Positions 42,344 through 50,989 of a stretch of DNA of 64,000 nt are shown piece by piece (the first letter of the stretch is position 1; every line of letters starts with the position of its first letter). The stretch comes from Symbiobacterium thermophilum IAM 14863. GTDB taxonomy: Bacteria > Bacillota > Sulfobacillia > Symbiobacteriales > Symbiobacteriaceae. Made by a program: the position numbers and the translations under genes. The stretch lies in NCBI RefSeq assembly GCF_000009905.1, contig NC_006177.1, positions 3,502,136-3,566,135 on the forward strand, written 5' to 3'. The notes under the pieces were generated by a model. The model did not search any database and had not been told where the DNA came from. It saw only the letters and a list, made by a program, of their open reading frames with translations.

Positions 42344-44305
42344 CTAGCTCGCCCCCTCACCGCCGGGCGCGGCCATAACCAGGCGCATCGCCTCCTCGAT
42401 GGTGGAGGCGAAGCAGACCTCGATGCCCGGCACCTGCTGCGGTACGTCCTTGCGGTTCTCCTCGGGCAGCACCACCCGGGCCATGCCCGCCTGTTTGGCG
42501 CCGTAGATCTTCTCATAGATACCGCCCACGGCCCGGATGCCGCCGCGGATCGAGACCTCACCGGTGATGGCGACGTCCTGCCGGATCGGGCGCCCCTGCA
42601 TCGCCGAGATCATCGCCAGGTAGATGGCCGTGCCGGCGCTGGGGCCGTCGATCCGGCCGCCGCCGATGACGTTCACGTGCACATCCCAGTTGGACAGGTC
42701 CTCGCCGGTGACCCTGCGGACCACCGCAGCCGCGTTGAACAGCGAGTCCTTGGTCATGGAGCCCGCGGTGTCGTTGATGCGCAGCACGCCCTTGCCCGGC
42801 TCCCGCGCCGGGAAGGCGACCGCCTCGATCTCCAGCACCGAGCCGACAAAGCCCAGCACGCCCAGCCCGAAGATGCGCCCCACCTCCGCCGTGGGCGACG
42901 CCTTGCGGGTGACGTAGGGCGACAGCCGGCTGGACTGGATGACCTCGTAGACCAGCTCCTGGGTGATGGTGATGGGCTCGTTCTCCTTCCCGGCCTCCGC
43001 CGCCCGGTACAGGGCGAGGCCGTAGGCGTCAGCCAGGATGCCCACCGCCTTGCGTCCCTCGATGGTGTAGTCGGCGATGATGGCCTCCACCCCGGCGGCG
43101 AGGTGCGCGCCGATCCTCTCCGCGGCCTGGCGGACGATGAGCGCAATGTCCTCGGGGGTGAGCGGCTCGAAGAAGACTTCTGCGCAGCGGGAACGCAGGG
43201 CCGGGTTGATGTCTTCGGGATCCCGGGTGGTCGCGCCGATCAGCACGAAGTCGGCCGGCGCCCCCTCCTCGAACAGCTTCTTGATGTACTTGGGCACGTT
43301 GGGGTCGTTCTCGTCGTAATAGCTGGATTCGAAGGTAACCCGCTTATCCTCCAGCACCTTCAGCAGCTTCGTCTGGAGCAGCGGATCCATCTCGCCGATC
43401 TCGTCGATGAAGAGCACCCCGCCGTGCGCGTCGGTCACCAGCCCGGTGCGCGGCTCGGGAACACCGCTCTCCGCCAGGTCACGCCGGGCGCCCTGGTAGA
43501 TGGGATCGTGCACGGAGCCCAACAGCGGGTTCGTCACCTCCCGGGGGTCCCACCGCAGGGTCGTGCCGTCCACCTCCACGAAGGGCGCGTCCTCCGCAAA
43601 CGGAGTGTGCGGCATCGTCTTGGCCTTCTCCAGCACCAGCCGGGCCACAGTCGTCTTGCCGACCCCGGGCGGGCCGTAGAGGATGACGTGCTGCGGGAAC
43701 GGAGAGGCGACCTTGGCCAGCAGGGCCTGGATCGCCCGGTCCTGGCCCACGACCTCCTCCAGCGCGCGCGGGCGGAGCAGCTCCGCCGCGCTGCGGTGCA
43801 GCGACTTCTTCTCCAGCGACTCGAGCCACTCCAGCCGCTTCATCGTCGAGCTGGTCTCGGGCCCGGCCTCCTCCTTCAGCACCTGCTGCTTGATCTCCCG
43901 GTAGTAGTCATCCTGCCGCTCCTGCATGCGGGTCTGGATCTTCCGCTCGATCCGGTCCTCCACCGTGCGCCGGGCCGCCAGGTCAGCCACAGCGTCCTCC
44001 AGCTGGTCCAGGATCTCCGGCAGTTCCCGGGGGTCCGGGACGGTGTCGAGCGTCGGGTCCTCATAGACGAGGCGCTGCAGGGCCAGCACCTGCTCCTCCA
44101 CCTTCTCGGACTTCATCAGCCCGAGGGCGTCCAGCTTGCCGGCCTTGACCACCAGACGCTCCGGCCCCCAGACGCCCATGAGCACGTTGAAGAGCGCGCC
44201 GACCTGCCGGGCCTGCCGCTCTTCGGCCGAGAGCCTCTGGTTCAGGGCTTCCGCGTCCTCCGGCTGGGCGCCGCGCATGAGCTTGTCCAGGAATTCCTTC
44301 ATCAT
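42344..44305 (-). CDS. lonC: Lon-family ATP-dependent protease, LonC type
   Basis: About 653 residues: an N-terminal helical/coiled region of about 190 residues lacking the classical Lon N-domain, an AAA+ domain with Walker A (YGPPGVGKTTVARL) and Walker B (GGVLFIDEIGEMDP), and a C-terminal Lon protease domain with catalytic Ser in GPSAGTA and Lys in YGAKQAGM. The long N-terminal part suggests the LonC family of spore-formers rather than the shorter LonB. ATG 44305 or 44302 is likely; the AAGGAG box abuts an in-frame GTG at 44323, so the start is uncertain. Confidence 0.87.
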   Translation of the reverse strand: MMKEFLDKLMRGAQPEDAEALNQRLSAEERQARQVGALFNVLMGVWGPERLVVKAGKLDALGLMKSEKVEEQVLALQRLVYEDPTLDTVPDPRELPEILDQLEDAVADLAARRTVEDRIERKIQTRMQERQDDYYREIKQQVLKEEAGPETSSTMKRLEWLESLEKKSLHRSAAELLRPRALEEVVGQDRAIQALLAKVASPFPQHVILYGPPGVGKTTVARLVLEKAKTMPHTPFAEDAPFVEVDGTTLRWDPREVTNPLLGSVHDPIYQGARRDLAESGVPEPRTGLVTDAHGGVLFIDEIGEMDPLLQTKLLKVLEDKRVTFESSYYDENDPNVPKYIKKLFEEGAPADFVLIGATTRDPEDINPALRSRCAEVFFEPLTPEDIALIVRQAAERIGAHLAAGVEAIIADYTIEGRKAVGILADAYGLALYRAAEAGKENEPITITQELVYEVIQSSRLSPYVTRKASPTAEVGRIFGLGVLGFVGSVLEIEAVAFPAREPGKGVLRINDTAGSMTKDSLFNAAAVVRRVTGEDLSNWDVHVNVIGGGRIDGPSAGTAIYLAMISAMQGRPIRQDVAITGEVSIRGGIRAVGGIYEKIYGAKQAGMARVVLPEENRKDVPQQVPGIEVCFASTIEEAMRLVMAAPGGEGAS

Positions 44306-44390
44306 AGCGGCCGAAGCCCACACCTCCTTCCACGCGAGGACCGCAATCAGCGAAGGCCCAGGCTGGCACAGCCGGCCGGGCCGATGGCTG

Positions 44391-44837
44391 TCACTCGGGC
44401 AAGACCTCCACGTTGACCTTGCCGGTGATGTTGTGGCCGAACCGCAGCGTCACCAGGTGGACGCCCAGGGTCTTGATCGGGGCGTCCAGTTCGACCATCT
44501 TGCGGTCGAACGGCTTCCCGATGTGGCGGGCGATGGCGTCGGCGACGTCCTTGTTGGTGACCGAGCCGAACAGGCGGCCGCCCTCGCCGCACTTCGCCCG
44601 CAGTTGGATCGTCTGGCCGTCGAGCCGGTCCCGCAGCGCGGAGAGCTCGGCGACCTGCCGCTGCTGCTTCTCCTGCTGCGCCTTCCGCTCCGCCTCGATG
44701 GAACGCAGGGCGCCCTCGGAGGCGGCCACCGCCAGGCCCCGGGGAATCAGGTAGTTGCGCGCGTACCCGTCCGCGACCTCGACGGTCTGTCCCTTTTTCC
44801 CGGTCCCCTTGACGTCGGCCTTCAGGATCACCTTCAT
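44391..44837 (-). CDS. rplI: 50S ribosomal protein L9
   Basis: A 148-residue L9 binding 23S rRNA. The N-terminal domain MKVILKADVKGTGKKGQTVEVADGYARNYLIPRGLA is diagnostic and the C-terminal domain follows a long helix. The ATG at 44837 follows GGGAGGG. It lies 2 bp after the DUF2232 gene, the usual yybS-rplI-dnaB order of Firmicutes. Confidence 0.97.
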   Translation of the reverse strand: MKVILKADVKGTGKKGQTVEVADGYARNYLIPRGLAVAASEGALRSIEAERKAQQEKQQRQVAELSALRDRLDGQTIQLRAKCGEGGRLFGSVTNKDVADAIARHIGKPFDRKMVELDAPIKTLGVHLVTLRFGHNITGKVNVEVLPE

Positions 44838-44839
44838 GC

Positions 44840-45892
44840 CTATCCCTCCCGTTGACGGGTCTCCTCCGTTCGCTTCCACAGGCCGTGCCCCAGGCCGCGC
44901 ACGTCAAACACCGTGTCCCACATGGCCAGCAGCACCAGCAGCTGCATCCCCAGCTGCCCGAGGAGCAGGAACGCGACGGCAAGGATCAGCACGGCCAGGC
45001 CCTTCGCCAGCCCGCGCCTCCGCATCCACCCGTAAGCCACAGCCAGCCCCGCCAGCACGAGGATGAACATGAGCGGCGTAAAGACGTTGAGCAGCAGCTT
45101 GCCCCACCAGGGCAGCGCCGTCATGTCTCCGCCGGCGAGCAGCGGCACCGCCAGGGAGATGAGCGCGTAGGCCCAGATAACCCAGATCGGCAGCCGGAAC
45201 TCGGCGAACGGGGTCGACGGAGGCAGTGGGTGGCCAAAGCGCGGGAGGATGAGCCTGCAGAGCATGTAGTTGAACCAGCTGCTGAACGCACCGGCGAAGA
45301 ACAGCGAGGCCGGCAGCAGGGTCCAGACCAGGCCCACCGCATCCCGGCGCAGCAGGTCGGCCATGTCCCGGTACTGCTGGGCCATCTGCTGCTGCGCGGT
45401 GGTGGCGGCGCCGTCCGCCGCGGCGGACTCGATCATCGCCGCTGTCTGCTCCATCACTCCCGCCATCATCTCCACCTGGTTCTGCACGGCGGGGGTCTCC
45501 AGCATGGCGACGAAGGGGTCGCGCCCGTCGAACATGACCACGCGGGTGACCGCGTACTCCAGAGCGAACCCCAAGAAGAAGGTGAGAACGGCCGCGAGGC
45601 CGATGGTGAGCGGCTTCCACTTGCGCCGGAAGCCCATGCCGAAGACGAGACCGGGCAAGATGCCGGCCGGGATGGCCAGGATGGCCGAGACCACGCCTGT
45701 GAACGCCATGGTGAACAGCGTGGCTGCGGTCGCGGTCATGACGGCGATGCGGCCGCCGTACCGGACGTAGGCCAGCACCAGCGGGATCGGCATCAGCACG
45801 GAGAGGCCCGGCACCAGGCTGAAGACGACCGTCATGGCCGCCATCAGACCGCCGAAGACCAGTCCCTGCACGCGCGTCGATCGGCTTTCCAT
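44840..45892 (-). CDS. yybS: DUF2232 integral membrane protein (YybS)
   Basis: A 350-residue polytopic membrane protein with about eight hydrophobic segments, starting GLVFGGLMAAMTVVFSLVPGLSVLMPIPLVLAYVRYGG, the DUF2232/YybS pattern. A hydrophilic loop near residues 140-180 is rich in Gln and Ala. The function is unknown; it may be a transporter-like S-component fold. Its position just before rplI matches Bacillus yybS. The ATG follows AAGGAG. Confidence 0.85.
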   Translation of the reverse strand: MESRSTRVQGLVFGGLMAAMTVVFSLVPGLSVLMPIPLVLAYVRYGGRIAVMTATAATLFTMAFTGVVSAILAIPAGILPGLVFGMGFRRKWKPLTIGLAAVLTFFLGFALEYAVTRVVMFDGRDPFVAMLETPAVQNQVEMMAGVMEQTAAMIESAAADGAATTAQQQMAQQYRDMADLLRRDAVGLVWTLLPASLFFAGAFSSWFNYMLCRLILPRFGHPLPPSTPFAEFRLPIWVIWAYALISLAVPLLAGGDMTALPWWGKLLLNVFTPLMFILVLAGLAVAYGWMRRRGLAKGLAVLILAVAFLLLGQLGMQLLVLLAMWDTVFDVRGLGHGLWKRTEETRQREG

Positions 45893-45930
45893 GCGGTATG
45901 CTCCTTCGGGCAGGTGATCGGTGAGCGAAC

Positions 45931-45960
45931 AGGGGGGCCCGCCGGACGCGGTGCCCCCCT
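45931..45960 (-). terminator. G-rich hairpin between rpsR and yybS
   Basis: AGGGGGGC / GCCCCCCT arms with a 14-base loop. No T run; it may lower read-through from rpsF-ssb-rpsR. Confidence 0.4.
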
Positions 45961-45980
45961 CTTTGCGTTGCGCGGGCCGT

Positions 45981-46211
45981 CTACTCGACGGTAAACGGCA
46001 GCAGGGCCATGATGCGGGCCCGCTTGATGGCCACGGTCAACTGCCGCTGATGGCGGGCACAGTTGCCGGAGATGCGCCGGGGCAGGATCTTGCCCCGCTC
46101 GGTGATGTACCGCTTCAGGCGGGCGGCATCCTTATAATCCACGTGCTCGATCTTGTCGACGCAGAAGCTGCACACACGGCGCCTCGCGCGACGACCACGT
46201 TCACGACGCAT
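45981..46211 (-). CDS. rpsR: 30S ribosomal protein S18
   Basis: A 76-residue S18 with the Arg-rich N-terminus, [42 protein letters not shown] and a C-terminal [12 protein letters not shown]. It binds S6 in the 30S platform. ATG after AAAGGAGG. Third gene of rpsF-ssb-rpsR. Confidence 0.98.
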   Translation of the reverse strand: MRRERGRRARRRVCSFCVDKIEHVDYKDAARLKRYITERGKILPRRISGNCARHQRQLTVAIKRARIMALLPFTVE

Positions 46212-46232
46212 GCGTTCTGTCCTCCTTTGATC

Positions 46233-46652
46233 TCAGAAGGGGACATCTTCATCGTCGCCCAGGGTCAGTTCGCTGCCCATGCCGTCCTCCCGGCGGGGCC
46301 CGGAGAAGCCGCCCCCGCCGCCGGAGTGGTCGCGGGCGCTGTCCAGGAACCGGACCGTGGTGGCGACAACCTCCGCCTTCTCCCGCTTCTGGCCGTCCTG
46401 CGTGGTGTACTGCCGGATCTGCAGGCGGCCCTGCACGGCCACCAGCCGGCCCTTCTGCAGGTAGTTGGCGACGGTCTCGGCCTGCTTTTCCCACACGACG
46501 ATGTCGATGAAGTCCGTCTCCCTCTCGCCCTGTTGATTAACGGTTCCCCGGTCCACCGCCAGCCGCAGCGTGGCAACAGCCTTGCCCGACGGCGTGTACC
46601 GCAGTTCAGGATCCTTGGTAAGGCGGCCAATCAAGACCACGGAATTGAGCAC
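46233..46652 (-). CDS. ssb: Single-stranded DNA-binding protein
   Basis: A 139-residue OB-fold SSB: MLNSVVLIGRLTKDPELRYTPSGKAVATLRLAVDR, QAETVANYLQKGRLVAVQGRLQ, and the acidic C-terminal tip DDEDVPF that binds partner proteins. A GTG start follows AAGGA. It is encoded between rpsF and rpsR as in most Firmicutes. Confidence 0.97.
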   Translation of the reverse strand: MLNSVVLIGRLTKDPELRYTPSGKAVATLRLAVDRGTVNQQGERETDFIDIVVWEKQAETVANYLQKGRLVAVQGRLQIRQYTTQDGQKREKAEVVATTVRFLDSARDHSGGGGGFSGPRREDGMGSELTLGDDEDVPF

Positions 46653-46674
46653 ATCCTTACCCCCTCGTGTCCCG

Positions 46675-46962
46675 TTACTCCGCGGGGCGGACGATCAGGA
46701 AGCGGACGACCTCGTCGGTGATCTTCAGGACGCGGTTCAGCTCGTTCGCGGTGCGGGGCTCCCCGGTGAAGTTGAAGACCGAGTAGAAGCCCTCACGCAG
46801 ATGCTTGATCTCGTACGCGAGACGCTGCTTCTTCCAGGCATCCTGGCTCTCGACCGTCCCGCCGTTGCTGGTGATCAGCTCGGCGATCTTGTCGGACAGG
46901 GCCTGAAGCCCCGCCTCATCCAGGTCCGGACGGGCGATCACCATCATCTCATACTTCCGCAC
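46675..46962 (-). CDS. rpsF: 30S ribosomal protein S6
   Basis: A 95-residue S6 (YEMMVIARPDLDEAG, KKQRLAYEIKHLREGFYSVFNFTGEP, RVLKITDEVVRFLIVR). A GTG start after GGGAGGAGG, whose ribosome site lies in a foldable leader. First gene of the rpsF-ssb-rpsR operon. Confidence 0.97.
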   Translation of the reverse strand: MRKYEMMVIARPDLDEAGLQALSDKIAELITSNGGTVESQDAWKKQRLAYEIKHLREGFYSVFNFTGEPRTANELNRVLKITDEVVRFLIVRPAE

Positions 46963-47045
46963 GACGGTAGCACCTCCTCCCTGTGGACTGATGGCTCCAC
47001 CTGAAGTGGAGCAGGGAGGCAGCAGCCCAGCGGGCTGCGCCCTGG
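46963..47045 (-). promoter_or_regulatory. rpsF leader, structured; probable S6:S18 autoregulation
   Basis: CCTCCCTG (47012-47019) can pair perfectly with CAGGGAGG (46976-46983), hiding the rpsF ribosome site. Nested hairpins lie at 46994-47012 and about 47020-47043. S6:S18 leaders repress their own translation in many bacteria; the exact S6:S18 motif was not verified. Confidence 0.6.
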
Positions 47046-47075
47046 GATGGCACGACCTGCGTGCACATCCAACTC

Positions 47076-47104
47076 AATATAACACGCGCGGACAGGCCGC
47101 GCAA
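47076..47104 (-). promoter_or_regulatory. Sigma-A promoter of rpsF-ssb-rpsR
   Basis: TTGCGC, a 17-base spacer and TATATT on the minus strand. Confidence 0.65.
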
Positions 47105-47119
47105 GCCTCTGGCTGAACG

Positions 47120-47344
47120 TCACTGCGGCGGTTGCTGCTGCTCCTGCGCCAGCTGGTCCTTCGGAAAGCGCTCGCGCACGGCTTTCTCGAACTTGGGCCG
47201 CGGGATCATGACCCGGTGCCCGCAGCCGAGGCACTTCAACCCGAAATCGACGCCCGTCCGGTAGATCTCCCACCGGTTCGACCCGCACGGGTGCGGTTTC
47301 TTCAGCCGCACCTGATCGCCGATCTCGTACCTTACCCGTTCCAC
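47120..47344 (-). CDS. DUF951 family small protein
   Basis: A 74-residue protein beginning VERVRYEIGDQVRLKKPHPCGSN with the metal-like KPHPCG...CLGCGH pattern and a C-terminal PRPKFEKAVRERF. DUF951 proteins are small and uncharacterised, commonly found beside rpsF in Firmicutes. A GTG start at 47344 after GGAGGAGGG, overlapping the end of cvpA by 13 bp. Confidence 0.85.
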   Translation of the reverse strand: MERVRYEIGDQVRLKKPHPCGSNRWEIYRTGVDFGLKCLGCGHRVMIPRPKFEKAVRERFPKDQLAQEQQQPPQ

Positions 47345-48036
47345 AGCCGCAACCCTCCTCCGATGACCAGCCGCCGCATCCATTCAAACGCCTGGATCAG
47401 GTAGGGCGGCGTGACCGACTGGCTGACCAACTCGCCCAGCCCCCGCAGGCCGAACACCGAAAGGGTGGGCATCACCCAGACCAGGACCAGGTTCAGCGCG
47501 AGGACCGCCGCCGCGCCCAGGGCGGCGGCGCCCAGCAGCCGGTCGGACAGGCCGACGATGGGCAGGCTCTGCACCACGTCGGCGAAGAGGCTTCCCAGCC
47601 ATCGCAGCGCCGCGGCGAGCAGGATGACGAGGAGGACAAAGCAGACGGCCGTGGCGGCGCCCTCGGCGATCTGCTGCGCGGCCAGCTCCAGGGCCGACGC
47701 CTCACCGGACTCGGCGGTGGCGCGGGCGACGTCCTGCACCAGCGCCGCCTTGTACGGCTGCGGGATCGCCACCTGGTCCAGAGACGCCGACAATGCCCCG
47801 CCGGCGTCGACCGAGCGGTCCAGGATCCCGTCGGCAATCCGGCCGGTCAGGTTCCACATCCCGTCCAGCCAGGCCACAACCGGGCCCGTTGCCCGTCCGG
47901 CGATCATGACCGCAGCCAGGAAGGACAGGAACCCCAGGAGCACGCGCACGATGCCCCGCACCCACCCGGCGCCCACGGCCAGGAGCAGGATGACGACCAC
48001 CACCCAATCCAGGGGGCTCATCGCACTCAGGTCCAT
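47332..48036 (-). CDS. CvpA-family membrane protein
   Basis: A 234-residue protein with about four membrane segments (DWVVVVILLLAVGAGWVRGIVRVLLGFLSFLAAVMI near the N-terminus) matching the colicin V production/CvpA family. Its function in Firmicutes is unclear, possibly envelope maintenance. ATG after AAGGTAGGGA. Confidence 0.82.
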   Translation of the reverse strand: MDLSAMSPLDWVVVVILLLAVGAGWVRGIVRVLLGFLSFLAAVMIAGRATGPVVAWLDGMWNLTGRIADGILDRSVDAGGALSASLDQVAIPQPYKAALVQDVARATAESGEASALELAAQQIAEGAATAVCFVLLVILLAAALRWLGSLFADVVQSLPIVGLSDRLLGAAALGAAAVLALNLVLVWVMPTLSVFGLRGLGELVSQSVTPPYLIQAFEWMRRLVIGGGLRLWNG

Positions 48037-48078
48037 GATATCCCTACCTTCGCCGCAGCGGACCGGCGGCAGGTTGGC

Positions 48079-48624
48079 TCAGAGGCAGATGGCCAGGCCC
48101 AGAACGGCCAGCGCGAGCAGCACGCCGGTCGGCAGGCAGCCCAGCCGGCGCTTGAGGCTCCCGCTCATGTTGGCCATGTCCTGCCCGGCCTCCTGCCGGA
48201 ATTGGGATCGCTTCAGCCGTTGGGCCTTCTTGATCGCCTCCACGGCCTCGTACACCTTCCCGAGCCGCTTGTACGCCGCATGGAGGTTCTCGTAGAAGGT
48301 GGGGTTGTCGGGGTCCAGTTCCACGGCCTTCTTGTACTTCTCCAGGGCGGCTTCGTAAGCCCCGCGGGAGTAGTCCAGATTCCCGAGGTTGCTGTACGCC
48401 TGGGGCAGTTTTGGATCGAGCTCAATAGCGCGGCGCAGGTGGACCTCCGCCGCGTCCAGGTCGCCCAGCTGGGCGAGGATGGCCCCGGTGCGGCTGTGGG
48501 CCCAGGCGACGGTCTCGTCCTCCGCCAGGACCCGCCGGTAGCGCTCCAGCGCCTCCTCCAGGTTCCCCCTGGCGTACAGGTCATCCGCCTCCTTCAGGAT
48601 CGCTGACCGCTCGTCGTGTTCCAT
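48079..48624 (-). CDS. TPR-repeat protein with C-terminal membrane anchor
   Basis: A 181-residue protein with about four tetratricopeptide repeats (ADDLYARGNLEEALERYRRVL; AIELDPKLPQAYSNLGNLDYSRG; AVELDPDNPTFYENLHAAYKRLG) and a C-terminal hydrophobic tail (CLPTGVLLALAVLGLAICL), suggesting a tail-anchored scaffold facing the cytoplasm. ATG after AGGAGG. Function unknown; divergent from the yyaC-like gene. Confidence 0.85.
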   Translation of the reverse strand: MEHDERSAILKEADDLYARGNLEEALERYRRVLAEDETVAWAHSRTGAILAQLGDLDAAEVHLRRAIELDPKLPQAYSNLGNLDYSRGAYEAALEKYKKAVELDPDNPTFYENLHAAYKRLGKVYEAVEAIKKAQRLKRSQFRQEAGQDMANMSGSLKRRLGCLPTGVLLALAVLGLAICL

Positions 48625-48723
48625 AAGCGCCTCCTGTGGCTGCTGGCTGCACATAGGCTGCCAGGCATTGCAGTATACTTCCCTGTACCACGGTCCCAGG
48701 GACCGGAGTCGGAGGGAAGGGAC

Positions 48724-49341
48724 TTGGGTGAGGGTGGCAACTTGTCCGCACGGCGCACAGCCTCTCCTCCGGGGGAGACGCGCATTCATATGGACGACGC
48801 GGGCGCCCCTGCGGTGATTGCAGCCGCAGTGGAAAGGTGCGCCGCCGGGCTGATCCACCGCTGTGACGGTCTGGTGGCCCTGTGCATCGGGACCGACCGA
48901 TCGATCGGCGACGCCCTGGGCCCGCTGGTGGGCAGCCGGCTCGCCGTCGCCCTGCCGGAAGGCGTCACGGTTCTCGGGACGCTGGACAAGCCGGTCCACG
49001 CCGGTAACCTGACCGAAGCCCTCGCCTGGGTCGCGCGGAACTTCCGGCGGCCCCTCGTGCTCGCGGTCGACGCCTGCCTGGGCAGGGCCGAGTCGGTAGG
49101 GTTTCTCGCCGTCGGTTCCGGCAGCCTTCGCCCGGGCGCGGGCGTAAGCAAGTCGCTTCCTCCTGCGGGCGACGTGTACCTGACCGGCGTGGTAAACGTG
49201 GGGGGGTTCATGGAATATTTTGTCCTGCAGAACACCCGGCTCAGCCTGGTCATGCGCATGGCCCAGGTCGCGGCCGCCGGTCTGGAGCAGGGCCTGCGGG
49301 CGCTGCTCATGCGGCACGGCCCGCGCCGTCAGGAACAGTGA
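48724..49341 (+). CDS. yyaC: YyaC-type protein (DUF1256, spore protease-like fold)
   Basis: A protein of about 205 residues with LVALCIGTDRSIGDALGPLVGSRL, GTLDKPVHAGNL, AVDACLGRAESVGFLAVGSGSLRPGAGVSKSLPPAGDVYLTGVVNVGGF, the YyaC/DUF1256 signature related to the GPR spore protease fold. It is a sporulation-associated gene that in Bacillus also lies near parAB. Start uncertain: TTG 48724 follows GGAGGGAAGG; ATG 48790 begins closer to the conserved core. Confidence 0.85.
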   Translation: MGEGGNLSARRTASPPGETRIHMDDAGAPAVIAAAVERCAAGLIHRCDGLVALCIGTDRSIGDALGPLVGSRLAVALPEGVTVLGTLDKPVHAGNLTEALAWVARNFRRPLVLAVDACLGRAESVGFLAVGSGSLRPGAGVSKSLPPAGDVYLTGVVNVGGFMEYFVLQNTRLSLVMRMAQVAAAGLEQGLRALLMRHGPRRQEQ

Positions 49342-49346
49342 CGTGA

Positions 49347-49375
49347 TCGCCCGTCCTGCTTGCACAGGGCGGGCG
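49347..49375. terminator. Hairpin between convergent yyaC and bactofilin genes
   Basis: TCGCCCGTCCTG / CAGGGCGGGCGA (one mismatch). Likely bidirectional. Confidence 0.6.
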
Positions 49376-49387
49376 ACTTGGCGCTGT

Positions 49388-49801
49388 TCAATCCCCCGGG
49401 GACCTGTCGGGCTGGGGCGGCTCGGCCGAGTCTGTCACAGACATGAGGCTGCGGCCGTGAAAGCGCGCCCCCTCGTGGATGACCAGATGGCCGCAGCGCA
49501 CGTCCCCCTTCAGGTGCGCGCCGGGCAGGAGCTCCAGCTTCTCCGCCACCTCGACGTCGCCGTGGATCTCGCCGGCCGTCGCGAGGCTCCTCGCCTTGAT
49601 GGTGGCCTGAATCCGGCCCTTGGGCCCGACGATCAGGTCGCCGTCGTGCTCGATGGAGCCCTCCAGGAAGCCATCCACCCGCACGACGCCGGACGACTGG
49701 AACGTTCCCTTGATCTGCGTGCCCTCGCCGATCAGCGTCTCGATCTTGCCGTGGGACAGGTTGTCCGCCGTGGATTTCTTGCGACTGCCGAACACGGTCA
49801 T
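49388..49801 (-). CDS. Bactofilin
   Basis: A 137-residue polymer-forming cytoskeletal protein: a short disordered N-terminus, a right-handed beta-helix (LIGEGTQIKGTFQSSGVVRVDGFLEG; GEIHGDVEVAEKLELLPGAHLKGDV) and a flexible tail. Its start overlaps the M23 peptidase stop (ATGA). Bactofilins are frequently encoded with M23 peptidases and position wall hydrolases; that pairing is seen here. It is intact, unlike the copy at 8282-8891. Confidence 0.92.
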   Translation of the reverse strand: MTVFGSRKKSTADNLSHGKIETLIGEGTQIKGTFQSSGVVRVDGFLEGSIEHDGDLIVGPKGRIQATIKARSLATAGEIHGDVEVAEKLELLPGAHLKGDVRCGHLVIHEGARFHGRSLMSVTDSAEPPQPDRSPGD

Positions 49802-50868
49802 TCCTCCGGTCTCGATTCTAGGTACGGTTCGGGGTCTACGGCCACACCGTTCACCAGCACTTCGTAATGCAGGTGCGGTCCGGTGCTGAGGCCGCTGCTG
49901 CCCACCCAGCCGATCAGGTCACCGCGCTCCACTTCCTGCCCCTCGAACACGTTCCAGTCCTGGAGGTGGGCGTAGAGCGTGCGGTAGCCGTACCCGTGGT
50001 CGATGATGACGCATCGGCCGTATCCGCCTTCGAGCCAGTCAGCGTAGACCACCGTTCCGGCCCCGGTGGCGTAGACCGGGGTGCCGTAGTCCTGGCCCAG
50101 GTCGATGCCGTCGTGGAACTGCCAGCCATAGCCGAAGGGGCTCCAGCGCGGCCCGAACGGGTCGGTGATCTCCGCGCCGTACACCGGCCATCCGGCCGGT
50201 TTGTGCGCCAGGTAGTCCAACTTGGCCGCCAGCTGGTCCCTGCCGTCGGCCAGTGCGCGTACCGAGTCCCGAAGTTGGGCCAGTTGCCTGGCCAGTTGAG
50301 CCCGTACCGCCCTGGAGCTCTGCAGGCTGGAATCCATGGAGGAGGGCAGGCGCCCCAGCTTCAGGTCCATGGCCAGGGTGTTGCGCTTGCCCAGCACAAA
50401 GGGACTGACGTCGTCCGGCAGGATGCTGGCCAGGGTCAGTCCCGGGACCTGCTGCGAGTGGCTGGTTTCGGGCCCGCCCCGCGCCCCCTCGCCGGGGGGC
50501 GTGCGCCGGGTGAGCGCTGAACGGGAGGGCAGGGTGTCCTCCCCCTCCGTCATGTGCTCCAGGTCCTTTTCCAACCGCCGGATCTCCTGCAGTTCCTGTT
50601 CGACCTGCTCCGCCGTCGCCCGCATCCGCTCCAGCTCCTCCTGCTGGAGCCTGGCCTGCTGCTTCAGCGCCTCCATCTCGGCGAGCTCAGCGCGGAGCCG
50701 GGCAGCCTCCGTCTGGAAGAACCGGAGGCCCAGCGCCAGGGCGGCCACCACCAGAACGACCAGCCCGAGACCCGCCGCCAGCAGGGCCGGGTAGACGAAA
50801 AAGCTGTAACTGCGTCTGTTGGTGGATGGCACGACGATGAGCTGCACTCGTCCTGCCCGACGCGGCAC
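49798..50868 (-). CDS. Membrane-anchored M23 peptidase with coiled coil
   Basis: About 356 residues: an N-terminal membrane segment (FFVYPALLAAGLGLVVLVVAALALGL), a coiled coil about 75-130 rich in Glu/Leu/Arg, a linker, and a LytM domain with HDGIDLGQDYGTPVYA and HLHYEV zinc-site residues. It probably cuts peptide cross-bridges outside the membrane. The GTG at 50868 follows AAAGGAG. Translationally coupled to the bactofilin gene. Confidence 0.92.
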   Translation of the reverse strand: MPRRAGRVQLIVVPSTNRRSYSFFVYPALLAAGLGLVVLVVAALALGLRFFQTEAARLRAELAEMEALKQQARLQQEELERMRATAEQVEQELQEIRRLEKDLEHMTEGEDTLPSRSALTRRTPPGEGARGGPETSHSQQVPGLTLASILPDDVSPFVLGKRNTLAMDLKLGRLPSSMDSSLQSSRAVRAQLARQLAQLRDSVRALADGRDQLAAKLDYLAHKPAGWPVYGAEITDPFGPRWSPFGYGWQFHDGIDLGQDYGTPVYATGAGTVVYADWLEGGYGRCVIIDHGYGYRTLYAHLQDWNVFEGQEVERGDLIGWVGSSGLSTGPHLHYEVLVNGVAVDPEPYLESRPEE

Positions 50869-50925
50869 CGGGTCTCGCTCCTTTCGTTCGCGTTCCTCGT
50901 GTTGGCCTGCGGCCCGAAACAGACA

Positions 50926-50963
50926 AACAGGCAATGTGGGGATTCAACCCAGCGTTGCCTGTT
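50926..50963 (-). terminator. Terminator of the DUF4446 gene
   Basis: AACAGGCAA / TTGCCTGTT with a second inner stem (TGGGTT...ATCCCCA), followed by TGTC on the minus strand. Confidence 0.7.
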
Positions 50964-50989
50964 TCCTTCCTAGGTTATGACTATTGTCG

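Noticed and set aside
42677..44416. A 579-codon plus-strand frame opposite lonC
   Set aside because: Shadow frame with the same biased composition; lonC is clearly real on the other strand.
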